A DNA stretch of 64,000 bases. It comes from Tenuifilum thalassicum (lineage in GTDB: Bacteria > Bacteroidota > Bacteroidia > Bacteroidales > Tenuifilaceae). A model generated the notes under the pieces. The model saw only the letters and a program-made list of their open reading frames with translations. It had not been told where the DNA came from and ran no database searches. How positions within the stretch are numbered: the stretch's first letter is position 1; each line of letters starts with the position of its first letter. Position numbers and translations under genes: made by a program. Where the stretch lies: positions 682,001 to 746,000 of the forward strand of contig NZ_CP041345.1 of the NCBI RefSeq assembly GCF_013265555.1, written 5' to 3'. Below, piece after piece: positions 1 through 8,632 of this stretch.

Positions 1-1044
1 GTTAAGCTGGTCAAGGTTATCGGGGTCTTCGGGTATAGTTAGTTTATTCGATGAGTTACTTACTGAAAGCACTGTTTCAAAAATAAACCTCTCACCTTCC
101 TGTATGTACTGTCCCATTGAGTGTAAGTCGGTTGTGAAATCGACACCTGCAGGGAAGATTCCTTTATTCTCTTTCCCCTCACTCTCTCCGTAAAGCTGCT
201 TCCACCACTCGGTTACGTAATGCAATTTGGGAGTGTAGTTAACCATGATTTCCACTTTTTTGCCTTTGGCATAAAGCGCATTACGTGCAGCGGCATATTG
301 ACATGCAGGATTTTGTTCAAAAGGAACGTTTGCAGCGGTATCACTCATGGCTTTACGAGCACCTTCAACCATTTTTCTGATATCAAAACCTGCTATGGCA
401 ATTGGTAGTAATCCTACTGGAGTTAGAACCGAATATCTACCACCAACGTCATCGGGAATAATAAAGGTTCTGTAACCTTCGGTATCGGCAAGTTTCCTAA
501 GAGCACCTTTCGATTGGTCGGTGATAGCCACAATGCGCGAAGCCGCTTCCGATTTGCCTACTTTGCTTTCCAAATGCTGTTTTAGTAATCTGAAAGCAAT
601 TGCAGGTTCAGTTGTTGTCCCCGATTTGGAAATAACAACTATTGAGTAGCTGTGTTTATCGAGTACCTTTAGCAACTCTGCATGATAATCCTCACAAATG
701 CTATTACCTGCAAAAAGCACCTTGGTCCCATTGTCGTTTAACATCGAAAAGCTATTGCCTAGGGCTTCAATAACAGCCTTGGCGCCAAGGTAAGAACCTC
801 CAATACCAACTACAACAACTATTTCGCTTTTCCCCCGAAGTTCAGCTGCAACCTTTTCTACGCTCTTCAATTGCTCTTCGGTAATCTCAGCAGGTAAGTT
901 AACCCAGCCTAGAAAGTCATTTCCCTTCCCACTCTTTTCCTCAATTTGCTTCTGACATAAATTAATCTTTTCTCTATAGGACATTACCTCTTGCTCAGAG
1001 GCAAATTGAAGCATGTTGTTTAATTTAACTTCTAGTTTGCTCAT
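1..1044 (-). CDS. pgi: Glucose-6-phosphate isomerase, 3' end missing
   Basis: Interconverts glucose 6-phosphate and fructose 6-phosphate in the cytoplasm (glycolysis and gluconeogenesis). The frame is open from the ATG at 1044 to the window edge, giving 348 codons; the C-terminal roughly 90-100 residues lie outside. Visible family motifs are the sugar-phosphate binding stretch [19 protein letters not shown], the segment [16 protein letters not shown], and the signature region around [14 protein letters not shown]. The reading frame stays consistent with the family all the way to base 1, so there is no sign of a frameshift. A small lipoprotein gene ends 37 bases upstream on the same strand, so the two may be co-transcribed. 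Identification is secure; the true end cannot be seen. Confidence 0.95.
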   Translation of the reverse strand, partial: MSKLEVKLNNMLQFASEQEVMSYREKINLCQKQIEEKSGKGNDFLGWVNLPAEITEEQLKSVEKVAAELRGKSEIVVVVGIGGSYLGAKAVIEALGNSFSMLNDNGTKVLFAGNSICEDYHAELLKVLDKHSYSIVVISKSGTTTEPAIAFRLLKQHLESKVGKSEAASRIVAITDQSKGALRKLADTEGYRTFIIPDDVGGRYSVLTPVGLLPIAIAGFDIRKMVEGARKAMSDTAANVPFEQNPACQYAAARNALYAKGKKVEIMVNYTPKLHYVTEWWKQLYGESEGKENKGIFPAGVDFTTDLHSMGQYIQEGERFIFETVLSVSNSSNKLTIPEDPDNLDQLN

Positions 1045-1081
1045 ATTTCCCTTGTTTATTCTTGTTTGTTATTCATCTATA

Positions 1082-1255
1082 TCAACCAACCCGATAGGAT
1101 CTTCTTGGAAATTTCTTTTTGTGACAATTGCACTTATACTTTCTTGTCTTATCAACCTTCCTTTTTTGAGGTGCAGACCGCCTGTTACAGCTATTAAATG
1201 AAATAACTGATATAACAAGTATGAAAGCAAAAAGTATCCTTATAATCTTTTTCAT
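1082..1255 (-). CDS. Small lipoprotein, 57 residues, unknown function
   Basis: A short gene upstream of pgi in the same direction. It starts MKKIIRILFAFILVISVI, a basic N-terminus plus hydrophobic stretch, followed by the lipobox-like SFNSC, so Cys23 is the likely lipidated residue. The mature part is only about 35 residues and very basic, with a Cys-Asn-Cys pair in KYKCNCHKKKF. I do not recognise the family. The start codon is followed by a typical lysine-rich signal sequence, and a TAACTTCG element lies 8 bases upstream of the ATG. Function is unknown; the CNC motif and basic tail could bind metal, nucleic acid or peptidoglycan, but that is speculation. The gene is short, so a non-coding origin cannot be excluded, although the signal peptide and lipobox argue against it. 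Confidence 0.6.
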   Translation of the reverse strand: MKKIIRILFAFILVISVISFNSCNRRSAPQKRKVDKTRKYKCNCHKKKFPRRSYRVG

Positions 1256-1262
1256 TTTATTG

Positions 1263-1270
1263 CGAAGTTA
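1263..1270 (-). promoter_or_regulatory. Candidate -7 promoter element (TAACTTCG)
   Basis: On the minus strand the bases read TAACTTCG, seven of eight matches to the Bacteroidota TAnnTTTG element, 8 bases before the ATG of the 57-residue lipoprotein. It would drive the lipoprotein-pgi unit with a very short leader. No convincing -33 TTTG is present. Confidence 0.35.
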
Positions 1271-1576
1271 CAAAGAATTATTTATTTAAATCTATCTCAT
1301 ATTGCTTTGAATATTCATGTTTTCTGGAATAGTTAGAATTAAAACGATTGCAATAAAGGAATATTTTTATGGTTTCAGAAAATATTTTTTATTGTAATCT
1401 AGTACAAAGTTATTCATTAGTCCATTGCTTTATGGTAGTTATTTTGGCAAAATATTTTCGGAAAGTTGTTTTAGCAACCCAACGTCTTAAACTATTCTTA
1501 TCGATTTAATATATCAATCTATTTAAATTCATAATTAAGGTTTTGTGTAATTTTTTTTGATGTCTTACGTGTTGTT

Positions 1577-1605
1577 TGTATATCAAAACATGTTTTTTGT
1601 ATACA
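1577..1605. repeat. Imperfect inverted repeat upstream of C25 protease
   Basis: The left arm TGTATATCAAAACA (1577-1590) meets TGTTTTTTGTATACA (1591-1605), which is nearly its reverse complement with no spacer. It sits about 120 bases before the protease ATG. It could be an operator for a dimeric regulator; AT-richness makes a chance match possible. Confidence 0.35.
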
Positions 1606-1725
1606 GGATTGTGTTTTCTGTCGACAAATGTCTAGATAAAGTCATATAGGGGTTGATTTGAATTAACAATAGGCGGAAATTTATGGCAATTTTTTATAAC
1701 CAAACCAAATCTAAATCTAACCAAC

Positions 1726-4700
1726 ATGAAAAGAGTTTTACTAAGTACATTGCTAATTTTATTTGGATTGATATCGTTTTCGCAATCCAAAAATTACAAT
1801 GGGTACAAGGTAAGCTACGAGGAAACAAAAGGTTCTGTAGTACTTACATTTGTAATTGACACGTTTGATGTGGCTGTTAAGGAAATAAATGGCCAACAGT
1901 TCACAACTATTAAGTTTCCGCATGGAGTGAATACTTTTAAGAAGGGATTCGCAGAGCTTCCCATGCTTAACACCGCGCTACAAATTGGCGATCAAAACGA
2001 TGTTGTGATTTCAGCAGAAGGAGAGGGATTTACCGAAATAAAGCTTGATTATCCTCTATTGCCTTCACGTGGTACTATTTACCGCGATCAGGACCCTGAA
2101 AAAGTACCTTATGTAATTGCTCCTGAGTCGATGGTAGATGCTTGGTATCCTGGTGAGTTAGCCGAATCAACCGATCCATTTGTTTTTCGCGATACTAGGG
2201 GGGTAAATATTTATGCCTATCCATTTGAGTATAATGCGGTGAAACAGGTGCTTCGAGTATACAAAAGTGTTAAGGTTGTTATTAAAGAAAATACCAAGAA
2301 ATCGACAAACCCAATAAAAGTAAAACCTTCAAAGGTTGACGCTTCGGTTAATGAAATATACAAATCTTTATACATAAACTATTCAGATACAAAGTTTTCA
2401 AACCAGCTCGATGAGTTTGGCGATATGCTTGTAATTTACACCTCGCGCGATGCATCAGCAATTCAGCCATACATTGAATGGAAAAGGCAGAAAGGATTCA
2501 ATGTTACCACTCAACAGGTATCAGCTGGTACAAATGTGAAATCGATAATTCAAAACGCTTATAGTGCAAACCCAAATCTACTTTATGTACAACTTGTTGG
2601 CGACTGGGCAGACATAAAATCTGATTTGGGCACAGGGCAAAATGCCCCCATGGATCCATATTTAGGGTGCGTATCAGGGAACGATTACTATCCAGAACTT
2701 ATTATCGGTAGATTTTCAGCAAATAACTCATCTCAGGTTACAGTTCAGGTAAATAAGGCTATAAACTACGAGAAGAATCCTGACATGAGTGGGACGTGGT
2801 ATAAAGCAACTTTAGGAATGGCTAGAAATGAGGGAGCAGGTGCTGGTGATGATTCTGAAGGTGACGACCAACATATGGAAAACATCAGGTTAAGGTTACT
2901 ATCACCTTCATATAACTACACTACTTTTTATAGGGAGTATGATGGAAACAGTTCGTATGTTTCATCAAATACTACTGCCTCAATAATTTCAAGTAGAATA
3001 AATTCAGGTGTTAGTGTGTTGAACTACTGTAACCATGGATTAGAAACAGGATGGAGTGTTGGAAACTATTCGTCAAGTGATGTTGTAAACTTGTCAAATG
3101 GAAATAAACTACCTGTTATTTTTTCTGTGGCTTGTGTAGTTGGTAAATTTCATAGAACAGGTGGCGATTGCTTTGCGGAAACCTGGCTTAAGAAAGAGAA
3201 CGGGGGTGCTGTAGCTACTATCATGTCAACCATTAACCAACCCTGGCAACCCCCTATGCGTGGTCAGGATTACTTTAACGATATTCTTATAGGCGGTTAC
3301 AATTATTCATCTAATCCTGGTAACGGAACTAGCACTACAGCTAGTGATAAAAGAACTACATTTGGTTCAATTACCTTTAATGGTGATGTGCTAATGCTCG
3401 CTGAGCAGTATACTAATACAGATACTCGTGAAACCTTCCAAACCTGGACTATCTTTGGTGATGCATCACTTCAGATTAGAACCAATACTCCAAGCGCCTT
3501 GTCAGTTACTGCTGGCGATGTAACAGGCAGTCCTTACACAGTAACAGTTAAATCTAATGGTTCTCCTGTTCAAAATGCTTTAGTAGCTTTATATCAAAAT
3601 GGAAATACTTACAGAGCATTCACAAACTCACAGGGTGTTGCGTCTATTACTCATTCGCTTTCAAGTGGCAGTGCTACTTTAACTGTAACTGGCTACAACT
3701 TAGGAACCTATCAGGGAACTGTAAATGTGGGCACTTCAGGTACCGCTCCTGCTACTCCTAGTGGGTTGTCAACTTCAAACATCACCACAAACAGTGCGAA
3801 ACTTAGCTGGAGCGCTGTTAGCGGGGCAACCTCGTACGATGTTCAGATCAGGCCTCAGGGCGGGTCATACTCAACCTATAACGTTACAACAAACTCGTAC
3901 AACGCAAGCGGCCTTTCTGCCAACACCACTTATGAGTGGCACGTAAGGGCTAAGAACTCCTATGGCACGAGTAGCTACTCTTCTATCAAGTCGTTCACCA
4001 CACAGGCGAACCCAACGGGTGTTAGCTTGCCATACTCGCAAAGCTTCAGCAGCTCAAGCCTACCAAGCGGATGGACAACACAAAACACTGGTAGTGGCAT
4101 AACCGAGCGCTGGAGCGTTTCCAACAGCAACAAGGCTGGCGGTTCTGCATACGAGATGAAGTGCAGCTACCAGAATGTAAACCCAGGCACCACCCGCCTG
4201 ATTACACCTGCCATCAACACCGTTGGCAAGAGCCAGATCACCCTTACCTTCAAGCACATGTTCGATGCCTATAGCTCAGGTGCTACGCTACGCGTTCAAA
4301 CCTCGAACGATAAGTCCAGCTGGACCAACACCACATGGTCAAAGAGCACCTCTACATCAAACATTACCGCCCGTACCGAAACAGTTACCATTACAACCAA
4401 CCTGAACTCATCAACCACCTACATAGCCTTTGTGGTTGAGGGTAACATCTACAACATCGACTACTGGTACATTGATGACGTATCCGTAACCGCTGGTAGC
4501 GCAGCTTCAACCCCAACCGTAACAACGGGAAGCGTTAGCAACGTAACCTCAAGCTCGGCTACCGTTAGCGGTAATGTAACATCGGACGGAGGCGCAAGCG
4601 TAACAGCACGTGGTATATGCTACAGCACATCGCAGAACCCAACCATTTCGAATAGCAAGGTGGCAAGCGGTTCGGGTACTGGCTCGTTCAGCGCAACCCT

Positions 4701-5532
4701 AACAGGGCTATCGCCCAACACCACCTACTATGCAAGGGCATATGCAACCAACGCCCAGGGCACATCATACGGTAGCCAGGTTAGCTTTACTACTGAAAGC
4801 GGCTCGTCGGTAAGCTACTGTACTTCAAAGGGCAAAAACTCCAGCTACGAGTGGATTGACCTGGTTCAGTTTGCAGGAATTAACCGTACATCGGGCAATG
4901 ATGGTGGCTACAAGGATATGACCAGCATGCAGGCCACTGTTAATCCGGGCTCATCGTATACAATCTACATAAGCGCAGGATTCAGTAGCAGCTCATATAC
5001 CGAGTATTGGGCCATCTGGATTGACTTTAACCACAATGGAACATTTGAGGACTCCGAAAAGGTGGTTTCAGGCTCATCGTCAAGTAGCAGCACGCTATCG
5101 GCAACTGTAAGCATACCATCAACTGCAACGCTTGGCGTAACCCGCATGCGCGTGAGCATGAAGTATAACGCTGCACCAACCGCTTGCGAAACATTTACCT
5201 ACGGTGAGGTTGAGGATTACAGCGTGAATATTACAAGTCGTAGGTCCGACGATACTAATCCAACAATATTTGCTGATGAGCTAGGAAATGAAAATCCTGA
5301 GATTATATCTCTATTCCCAAATCCAGCAAATAGTATCTTAAATGTAAGAGTTAAAGGTTTAGTTGGCGACCTTCCTGTAAGAATTTTTGATATACAAGGA
5401 CGTTTAGTTAAGGAAACTTCAACTCAAGGTGATGTACAAACTATTGATGTTTCGAACCTAAGCAGTGGTATATATATAATTGAAGTTCTAGATGAAAGGG
5501 AGCCTTTAAGAAAGCAGTTTATAAAGCAATAG
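1726..5532 (+). CDS. Gingipain-like C25 cysteine protease with T9SS sorting domain
   Basis: A secreted multidomain cysteine protease of 1,268 residues. Approximate order: signal peptide (1-20, ending SFSQS); C25-type propeptide (to about 225); peptidase C25 domain (about 230-580) with the catalytic pair His437 (in NYCNHGLETGW) and Cys470 (in FSVACVVGKFHR); Ig-like C25 C-terminal domain (590-665); fibronectin type III (about 675-760); jelly-roll/MAM-like adhesin domain (770-925); second Fn3-like domain (928-1023); GEVEDY-type domain (1026-1170, ending YGEVEDYSVNI); and a T9SS type A sorting domain (ISLFPNPANSILNVRVKG onward). The protein is expected to be exported by Sec, moved across the outer membrane by T9SS and anchored or released. 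Bases from about 3,720 to 5,235 (the adhesive modules) are far richer in G+C than the protease and sorting parts, pointing to a separate origin or gene conversion between paralogues. No T9SS core gene is adjacent. Confidence 0.9.
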   Translation: MKRVLLSTLLILFGLISFSQSKNYNGYKVSYEETKGSVVLTFVIDTFDVAVKEINGQQFTTIKFPHGVNTFKKGFAELPMLNTALQIGDQNDVVISAEGEGFTEIKLDYPLLPSRGTIYRDQDPEKVPYVIAPESMVDAWYPGELAESTDPFVFRDTRGVNIYAYPFEYNAVKQVLRVYKSVKVVIKENTKKSTNPIKVKPSKVDASVNEIYKSLYINYSDTKFSNQLDEFGDMLVIYTSRDASAIQPYIEWKRQKGFNVTTQQVSAGTNVKSIIQNAYSANPNLLYVQLVGDWADIKSDLGTGQNAPMDPYLGCVSGNDYYPELIIGRFSANNSSQVTVQVNKAINYEKNPDMSGTWYKATLGMARNEGAGAGDDSEGDDQHMENIRLRLLSPSYNYTTFYREYDGNSSYVSSNTTASIISSRINSGVSVLNYCNHGLETGWSVGNYSSSDVVNLSNGNKLPVIFSVACVVGKFHRTGGDCFAETWLKKENGGAVATIMSTINQPWQPPMRGQDYFNDILIGGYNYSSNPGNGTSTTASDKRTTFGSITFNGDVLMLAEQYTNTDTRETFQTWTIFGDASLQIRTNTPSALSVTAGDVTGSPYTVTVKSNGSPVQNALVALYQNGNTYRAFTNSQGVASITHSLSSGSATLTVTGYNLGTYQGTVNVGTSGTAPATPSGLSTSNITTNSAKLSWSAVSGATSYDVQIRPQGGSYSTYNVTTNSYNASGLSANTTYEWHVRAKNSYGTSSYSSIKSFTTQANPTGVSLPYSQSFSSSSLPSGWTTQNTGSGITERWSVSNSNKAGGSAYEMKCSYQNVNPGTTRLITPAINTVGKSQITLTFKHMFDAYSSGATLRVQTSNDKSSWTNTTWSKSTSTSNITARTETVTITTNLNSSTTYIAFVVEGNIYNIDYWYIDDVSVTAGSAASTPTVTTGSVSNVTSSSATVSGNVTSDGGASVTARGICYSTSQNPTISNSKVASGSGTGSFSATLTGLSPNTTYYARAYATNAQGTSYGSQVSFTTESGSSVSYCTSKGKNSSYEWIDLVQFAGINRTSGNDGGYKDMTSMQATVNPGSSYTIYISAGFSSSSYTEYWAIWIDFNHNGTFEDSEKVVSGSSSSSSTLSATVSIPSTATLGVTRMRVSMKYNAAPTACETFTYGEVEDYSVNITSRRSDDTNPTIFADELGNENPEIISLFPNPANSILNVRVKGLVGDLPVRIFDIQGRLVKETSTQGDVQTIDVSNLSSGIYIIEVLDEREPLRKQFIKQ

Positions 5533-5548
5533 AGAAAGTTCTAAAATT

Positions 5549-5580
5549 AATTAGGGGTTGCAGAAACGCAACCCCTAATT
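5549..5580. terminator. Bidirectional rho-independent terminator
   Basis: Perfect 13-base-pair stem: AATTAGGGGTTGC (5549-5561), loop AGAAAC, GCAACCCCTAATT (5568-5580), followed by TTTT. It sits between the convergent C25 protease and rsmI genes and can serve both. Confidence 0.85.
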
Positions 5581-5604
5581 TTATCTTCAAGCATTTAATT
5601 TAAC

Positions 5605-6279
5605 CTATTTGCCCTTACCTTCTATTATCACAACAAACTCTCCTTTAGGTGGTTTGGCCTTAAAATGCTCAAAAACTTGAGCAACTGTTCCGCGAATGGT
5701 CTCCTCATGTAACTTGGTAAGCTCTCGGGAAATGCTTACCATACGTTCATTACCAAAGATGGATTGTAGCTGTTCAAGAAGTTTGATAATCCGGAATGGC
5801 GATTCGTAGAGAATTATGGTTCGTTCCTCGTCCTTTAAGGCCTCTAACCTTTTATTTCGACCTTTCTTTTGTGGTAAAAAACCTTCGAAAATAAACCTAT
5901 CGCATGGGAATCCGCTTTGAATAAGCGCAGGAATAAAGGCAGTGGCGCCTGGAAGGCATTCTATGTCAATTCCCTTTTCATGACAAGTACGAACTAGCAA
6001 AAATCCTGGGTCAGAAATTCCTGGTGTACCTGCATCGGATATTAGAGCAACCGATTCACCTGCTTCAATGCGATTGGCTATATGTTCAACAGTTTGATGT
6101 TCGTTGAATTTATGATGCGATTTTAGAGGTGTAGAAATACCATAGTGTTTCAGCAGCTTACTACTTGTTCGGGTATCTTCGGCAAGAATTAGGTTTACGC
6201 TTTTAAGCGTCTCCAAAGCGCGTAATGTGATATCGGCCAGATTCCCTATAGGAGTAGGGACAATATAGAGTTTTGACAT
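5605..6279 (-). CDS. rsmI: 16S rRNA (cytidine-1402-2'-O)-methyltransferase RsmI
   Basis: Transfers a methyl group from S-adenosylmethionine to the 2'-O of C1402 in the decoding centre of 16S rRNA. The 224 residues carry the family signatures LYIVPTPIGNLADITLRAL at the N-terminus, AEDTRTSSKLL, and SDAGTPGISDPGFLLVR, which form the tetrapyrrole-methylase fold and SAM site. It ends KGEFVVIIEGKGK, as is usual for the shorter RsmI forms without the extra C-terminal helical domain seen in Escherichia coli. An unknown gene ends 12 bases upstream, so the two are probably one transcript. Confidence 0.95.
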   Translation of the reverse strand: MSKLYIVPTPIGNLADITLRALETLKSVNLILAEDTRTSSKLLKHYGISTPLKSHHKFNEHQTVEHIANRIEAGESVALISDAGTPGISDPGFLLVRTCHEKGIDIECLPGATAFIPALIQSGFPCDRFIFEGFLPQKKGRNKRLEALKDEERTIILYESPFRIIKLLEQLQSIFGNERMVSISRELTKLHEETIRGTVAQVFEHFKAKPPKGEFVVIIEGKGK

Positions 6280-6291
6280 TATTATGCAGTT

Positions 6292-6987
6292 TTATGAGAA
6301 TTTACGACGAACCAAATCGATAAAAGTAACAACTGTTTCATTATTAGGGTCCCAATCAAAGTTTTCCTGTAGGTAGATTATCGCATCATTAAGGTCTGTT
6401 ATGGTGTTTAACTGCTTGATAGTTTGGTTATAGTGTTCGGAATTTCCATTAAAGAGTTCCTTGATAAACAAAAATTTATCGTTAATGCCAATGGCTTTTG
6501 AGAGGTCTGAGATGGGTTTGTTCTGTAGGCGCGATTGCATATCAACCTTTTGGGCATGTTCAGCAATAACCTCATCGCGAAACTTACGCTTCCCTTTGTA
6601 TTTGTCGGCTAATATCTCTGCACCTTGTGTATTGTTTGCATTTACTTCAGGAATAGGACTACTCGATTCTGATTTAGATGTTGTTTTTATTTGCCTGGGC
6701 TTTTCTACCTTTTTGCTGGTTGTAGTGTTCTCTGATACTTTCTTATCGGAAGTTTCTTCTTTTTTGATTTCGATACTTTGCTTTGCCCTAACCTCTTTCT
6801 GCTCTTTTTCGGGTTGCCTTGGGAGCGGCTCACTGCTAACACCAAGTAATACTTCATCATAAACCGCTGAAAGTTTTGAAAGTAGAATATTGCGCTCAAT
6901 ATTGCTCAAATTGCCCTCGGCTAGTGCTTTGTCTATTAAGGCAATTGCTTCTGTTAGTTTATCTCGGGCATCTAAAAGGTTCTTCAT
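6292..6987 (-). CDS. Conserved hypothetical protein, disordered linker between two helical ends
   Basis: I do not recognise a named family. The protein has about 231 residues if it starts at the ATG at 6987 (MKNLLDARDKLTEAIAL); an in-frame ATG at 7014 would add nine residues, but the sequence that follows, MKNLLDARDK, looks like the natural start. Residues 1-55 form an amphipathic helical region. Residues about 60-125 are rich in Lys, Ser, Thr and Glu and probably disordered. The last 105 residues (from ILADKYKGKRKFRDE) form a compact helical domain ending DLVRRKFS. No signal peptide or membrane segment, so it is probably cytoplasmic. It lies 12 bases before rsmI and diverges from tdk. A helical-linker-helical layout suggests an adaptor or nucleoid/cell-division-type protein, but this is only a guess. 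Confidence 0.75.
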   Translation of the reverse strand: MKNLLDARDKLTEAIALIDKALAEGNLSNIERNILLSKLSAVYDEVLLGVSSEPLPRQPEKEQKEVRAKQSIEIKKEETSDKKVSENTTTSKKVEKPRQIKTTSKSESSSPIPEVNANNTQGAEILADKYKGKRKFRDEVIAEHAQKVDMQSRLQNKPISDLSKAIGINDKFLFIKELFNGNSEHYNQTIKQLNTITDLNDAIIYLQENFDWDPNNETVVTFIDLVRRKFS

Positions 6988-7027
6988 GGTAAAAATATAT
7001 TTTTCGTTTTTCAAAAATAAGTTTTAT

Positions 7028-7035
7028 TACATTTG
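7028..7035 (+). promoter_or_regulatory. Candidate -7 promoter element of tdk
   Basis: TACATTTG matches the Bacteroidota TAnnTTTG element exactly, 38 bases before the tdk ATG. The expected -33 TTTG is only approximated by TTTCG near 7002-7006. Confidence 0.5.
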
Positions 7036-7073
7036 TATGTAAATCTAATTTAAATAATTCATTTTTTGACAAA

Positions 7074-7661
7074 ATGCCTTTTTTAGAAAATCCGGTTAGC
7101 GGCAAACGTAAGGGATACATTGAGGTTATTGCTGGTTCGATGTTTTCAGGCAAAACCGAGGAACTTATTCGCAGGCTTAAGCGAGCTAAATATGCTAAGC
7201 AGCGGGTTGAGATTTTTAAGCCCATTATCGACACAAGGTACTCAGAGGAGGAAGTAGTGTCGCACGATGCAAACTCAATACATTCAACACCTGTATCATC
7301 TTCGGGAAATATTTTAATGCTTGCTCAAAATGTAGATGTGGTAGGGATTGATGAGGCTCAATTCTTCGATATGAACCTTCCAAATGTTTGCAACCAGCTA
7401 GCCGATATGGGAATAAGGGTTATAGTTGCAGGTCTTGATATGGATTTCAGGGGAAAACCTTTTGGGCCAATGCCTCATCTAATGGCTATTGCCGAGTACG
7501 TTACGAAGGTGCATGCTATTTGTGTTCATTGCGGCGACCTTGCACAATACTCGCACCGAAAAACTGATGCCGATAAACTTGTACTGCTTGGCGAAACTGA
7601 TGTTTACGAACCCCTTTGTAGGCTATGTTACAACAAGGTAACACAGGAGAATGATAAGTAA
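7074..7661 (+). CDS. tdk: Thymidine kinase
   Basis: Phosphorylates thymidine with ATP in the nucleotide salvage pathway. The 195-residue length is normal for type II (TK1-like) bacterial enzymes. Visible elements: the P-loop [15 protein letters not shown] near residues 22-36, the Walker B-like [11 protein letters not shown] with the catalytic Glu, and a zinc site made of two cysteine pairs, CVHC and CRLC, flanking the lasso loop with the thymidine-binding [10 protein letters not shown]. It is divergent from the rsmI unit and is followed after 15 bases by a small membrane protein gene. Confidence 0.95.
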   Translation: MPFLENPVSGKRKGYIEVIAGSMFSGKTEELIRRLKRAKYAKQRVEIFKPIIDTRYSEEEVVSHDANSIHSTPVSSSGNILMLAQNVDVVGIDEAQFFDMNLPNVCNQLADMGIRVIVAGLDMDFRGKPFGPMPHLMAIAEYVTKVHAICVHCGDLAQYSHRKTDADKLVLLGETDVYEPLCRLCYNKVTQENDK

Positions 7662-7676
7662 ACCAACCCTTTAAAA

Positions 7677-8135
7677 ATGCAAAAAATCAATAAAATAGAG
7701 AATATTTTTGGGCCAGTTGGGACTATTTCTGGTTATATAATTGCAATTGTTGGGGTAGTTGTGCTGTTCAGCTCTTTAAAAGGTTTGGTTTTTATATCAA
7801 TAGGCCTTTTTGTTGGTTTTACATCAAACGTTGCCTATGTCGATTTCGATAAAAAGAGGTGCCGTAACGCTATCAAGTTTTTTGGAATTTTTCCAGTTGG
7901 TAAGTGGGTTGATATTGATAAATCGATGGCTTTATCATTAAAAAAGTCGACTAAAGCATGGCGTACATATAGCATAACTAATCGAACTTATGACCATGCC
8001 GATGGCGATTATAAGATAGAACTTCTGAATAAGGACAAAAAGGTAATTGGTGAGTTAGAGCGATTTAAAAAGTTGGATGAAGCAAAGATGGACTTATCGC
8101 TTTATTCGGAAAGACTTAACCTGCCAATTATATAA
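7677..8135 (+). CDS. Hypothetical membrane protein (152 aa)
   Basis: No recognised family. Two hydrophobic segments are close together at about residues 15-33 and 37-53 (GTISGYIIAIVGVVVLF and GLVFISIGLFVGFTSNVAYV), forming a membrane hairpin. A hydrophilic cytoplasmic-type domain of about 95 residues follows, beginning VDFDKKRCRNAIKFFG. It has the look of small PH-like or bacterial bPH-type membrane proteins, with alternating strands, but no diagnostic motif. It lies between tdk and a DUF3592-like gene, with short gaps of 15 and 25 bases, so is probably in the tdk transcript. Confidence 0.7.
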   Translation: MQKINKIENIFGPVGTISGYIIAIVGVVVLFSSLKGLVFISIGLFVGFTSNVAYVDFDKKRCRNAIKFFGIFPVGKWVDIDKSMALSLKKSTKAWRTYSITNRTYDHADGDYKIELLNKDKKVIGELERFKKLDEAKMDLSLYSERLNLPII

Positions 8136-8160
8136 ACAGCATAGAAGGTTAATTAAATAG

Positions 8161-8583
8161 TTGAAGTCAAAAGCTGACATATCATTCAAAATTTCAAGGA
8201 AGCTATTCTGGTTTATAACCATAATGATTTTACTATTGCCTATTACCACACGTTATCGATTACTAATTTGGGGAGAATACACTAAAGGAGTTGTTGTTGG
8301 TGTAGAGGATGTGCAACTCTCAATTTTACAGGGACTTGGACCCGACAAGTTTCCTGTTATTCAGTTTGCTACAAAAGATAGACAGATAATTGAATTTTTT
8401 GGTCCCGAAAACTTTGACTACCCAATTGGAAAGGAGTTATGGGTTGTTTACGATACAGAAAACCCGAACAAAAATACTCTGTTAACTTTAGGCGCTTTGT
8501 ATGCAAGCAAGAAATCAATTTTGCCTGGTATCCTATTCATAATCTGGATGGCATTTTACTTTGCCTTTAAAACAAATAATTAG
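8161..8583 (+). CDS. DUF3592-like membrane protein (140 aa)
   Basis: Starts at TTG; no ATG is available in frame before the first membrane helix. It has a hydrophobic segment near residues 13-32 (FWFITIMILLLPITT), a central beta-rich part with YTKGVVVGVED, PVIQFATKDRQIIEFFG and WVVYDTENPNKNTLL, then a C-terminal membrane helix (ILPGILFIIWMAFYFAF). The order 'TM - G.VVG.E - P.I.F.T.D - V.YD..NP - TM' is that of DUF3592 proteins, whose role is unknown. Follows the 152-residue membrane protein after 25 bases. Confidence 0.65.
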   Translation: MKSKADISFKISRKLFWFITIMILLLPITTRYRLLIWGEYTKGVVVGVEDVQLSILQGLGPDKFPVIQFATKDRQIIEFFGPENFDYPIGKELWVVYDTENPNKNTLLTLGALYASKKSILPGILFIIWMAFYFAFKTNN

Positions 8584-8589
8584 ATTTTG

Positions 8590-8597
8590 TAAATTTG
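8590..8597 (+). promoter_or_regulatory. Candidate -7 promoter element of murF-alr
   Basis: TAAATTTG is an exact TAnnTTTG match, starting just after the upstream stop codon and 35 bases before the murF-alr ATG. No good -33 element lies at the standard distance. Confidence 0.45.
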
Positions 8598-8632
8598 TTG
8601 TACTAACTTGCAAAAATCAATTTTAGTAATTA

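Larger units (their letters stand above)
1256..1725. other. 470-base divergent intergenic region
   Basis: AT-rich region between the divergent lipoprotein-pgi unit and the C25 protease gene. It contains no open frame with coding character and no RNA gene that I recognise. Its only structured element is an imperfect inverted repeat at 1577-1605. The length is long for this gene-dense window, which suggests that regulation of the secreted protease is encoded here. Confidence 0.6.
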
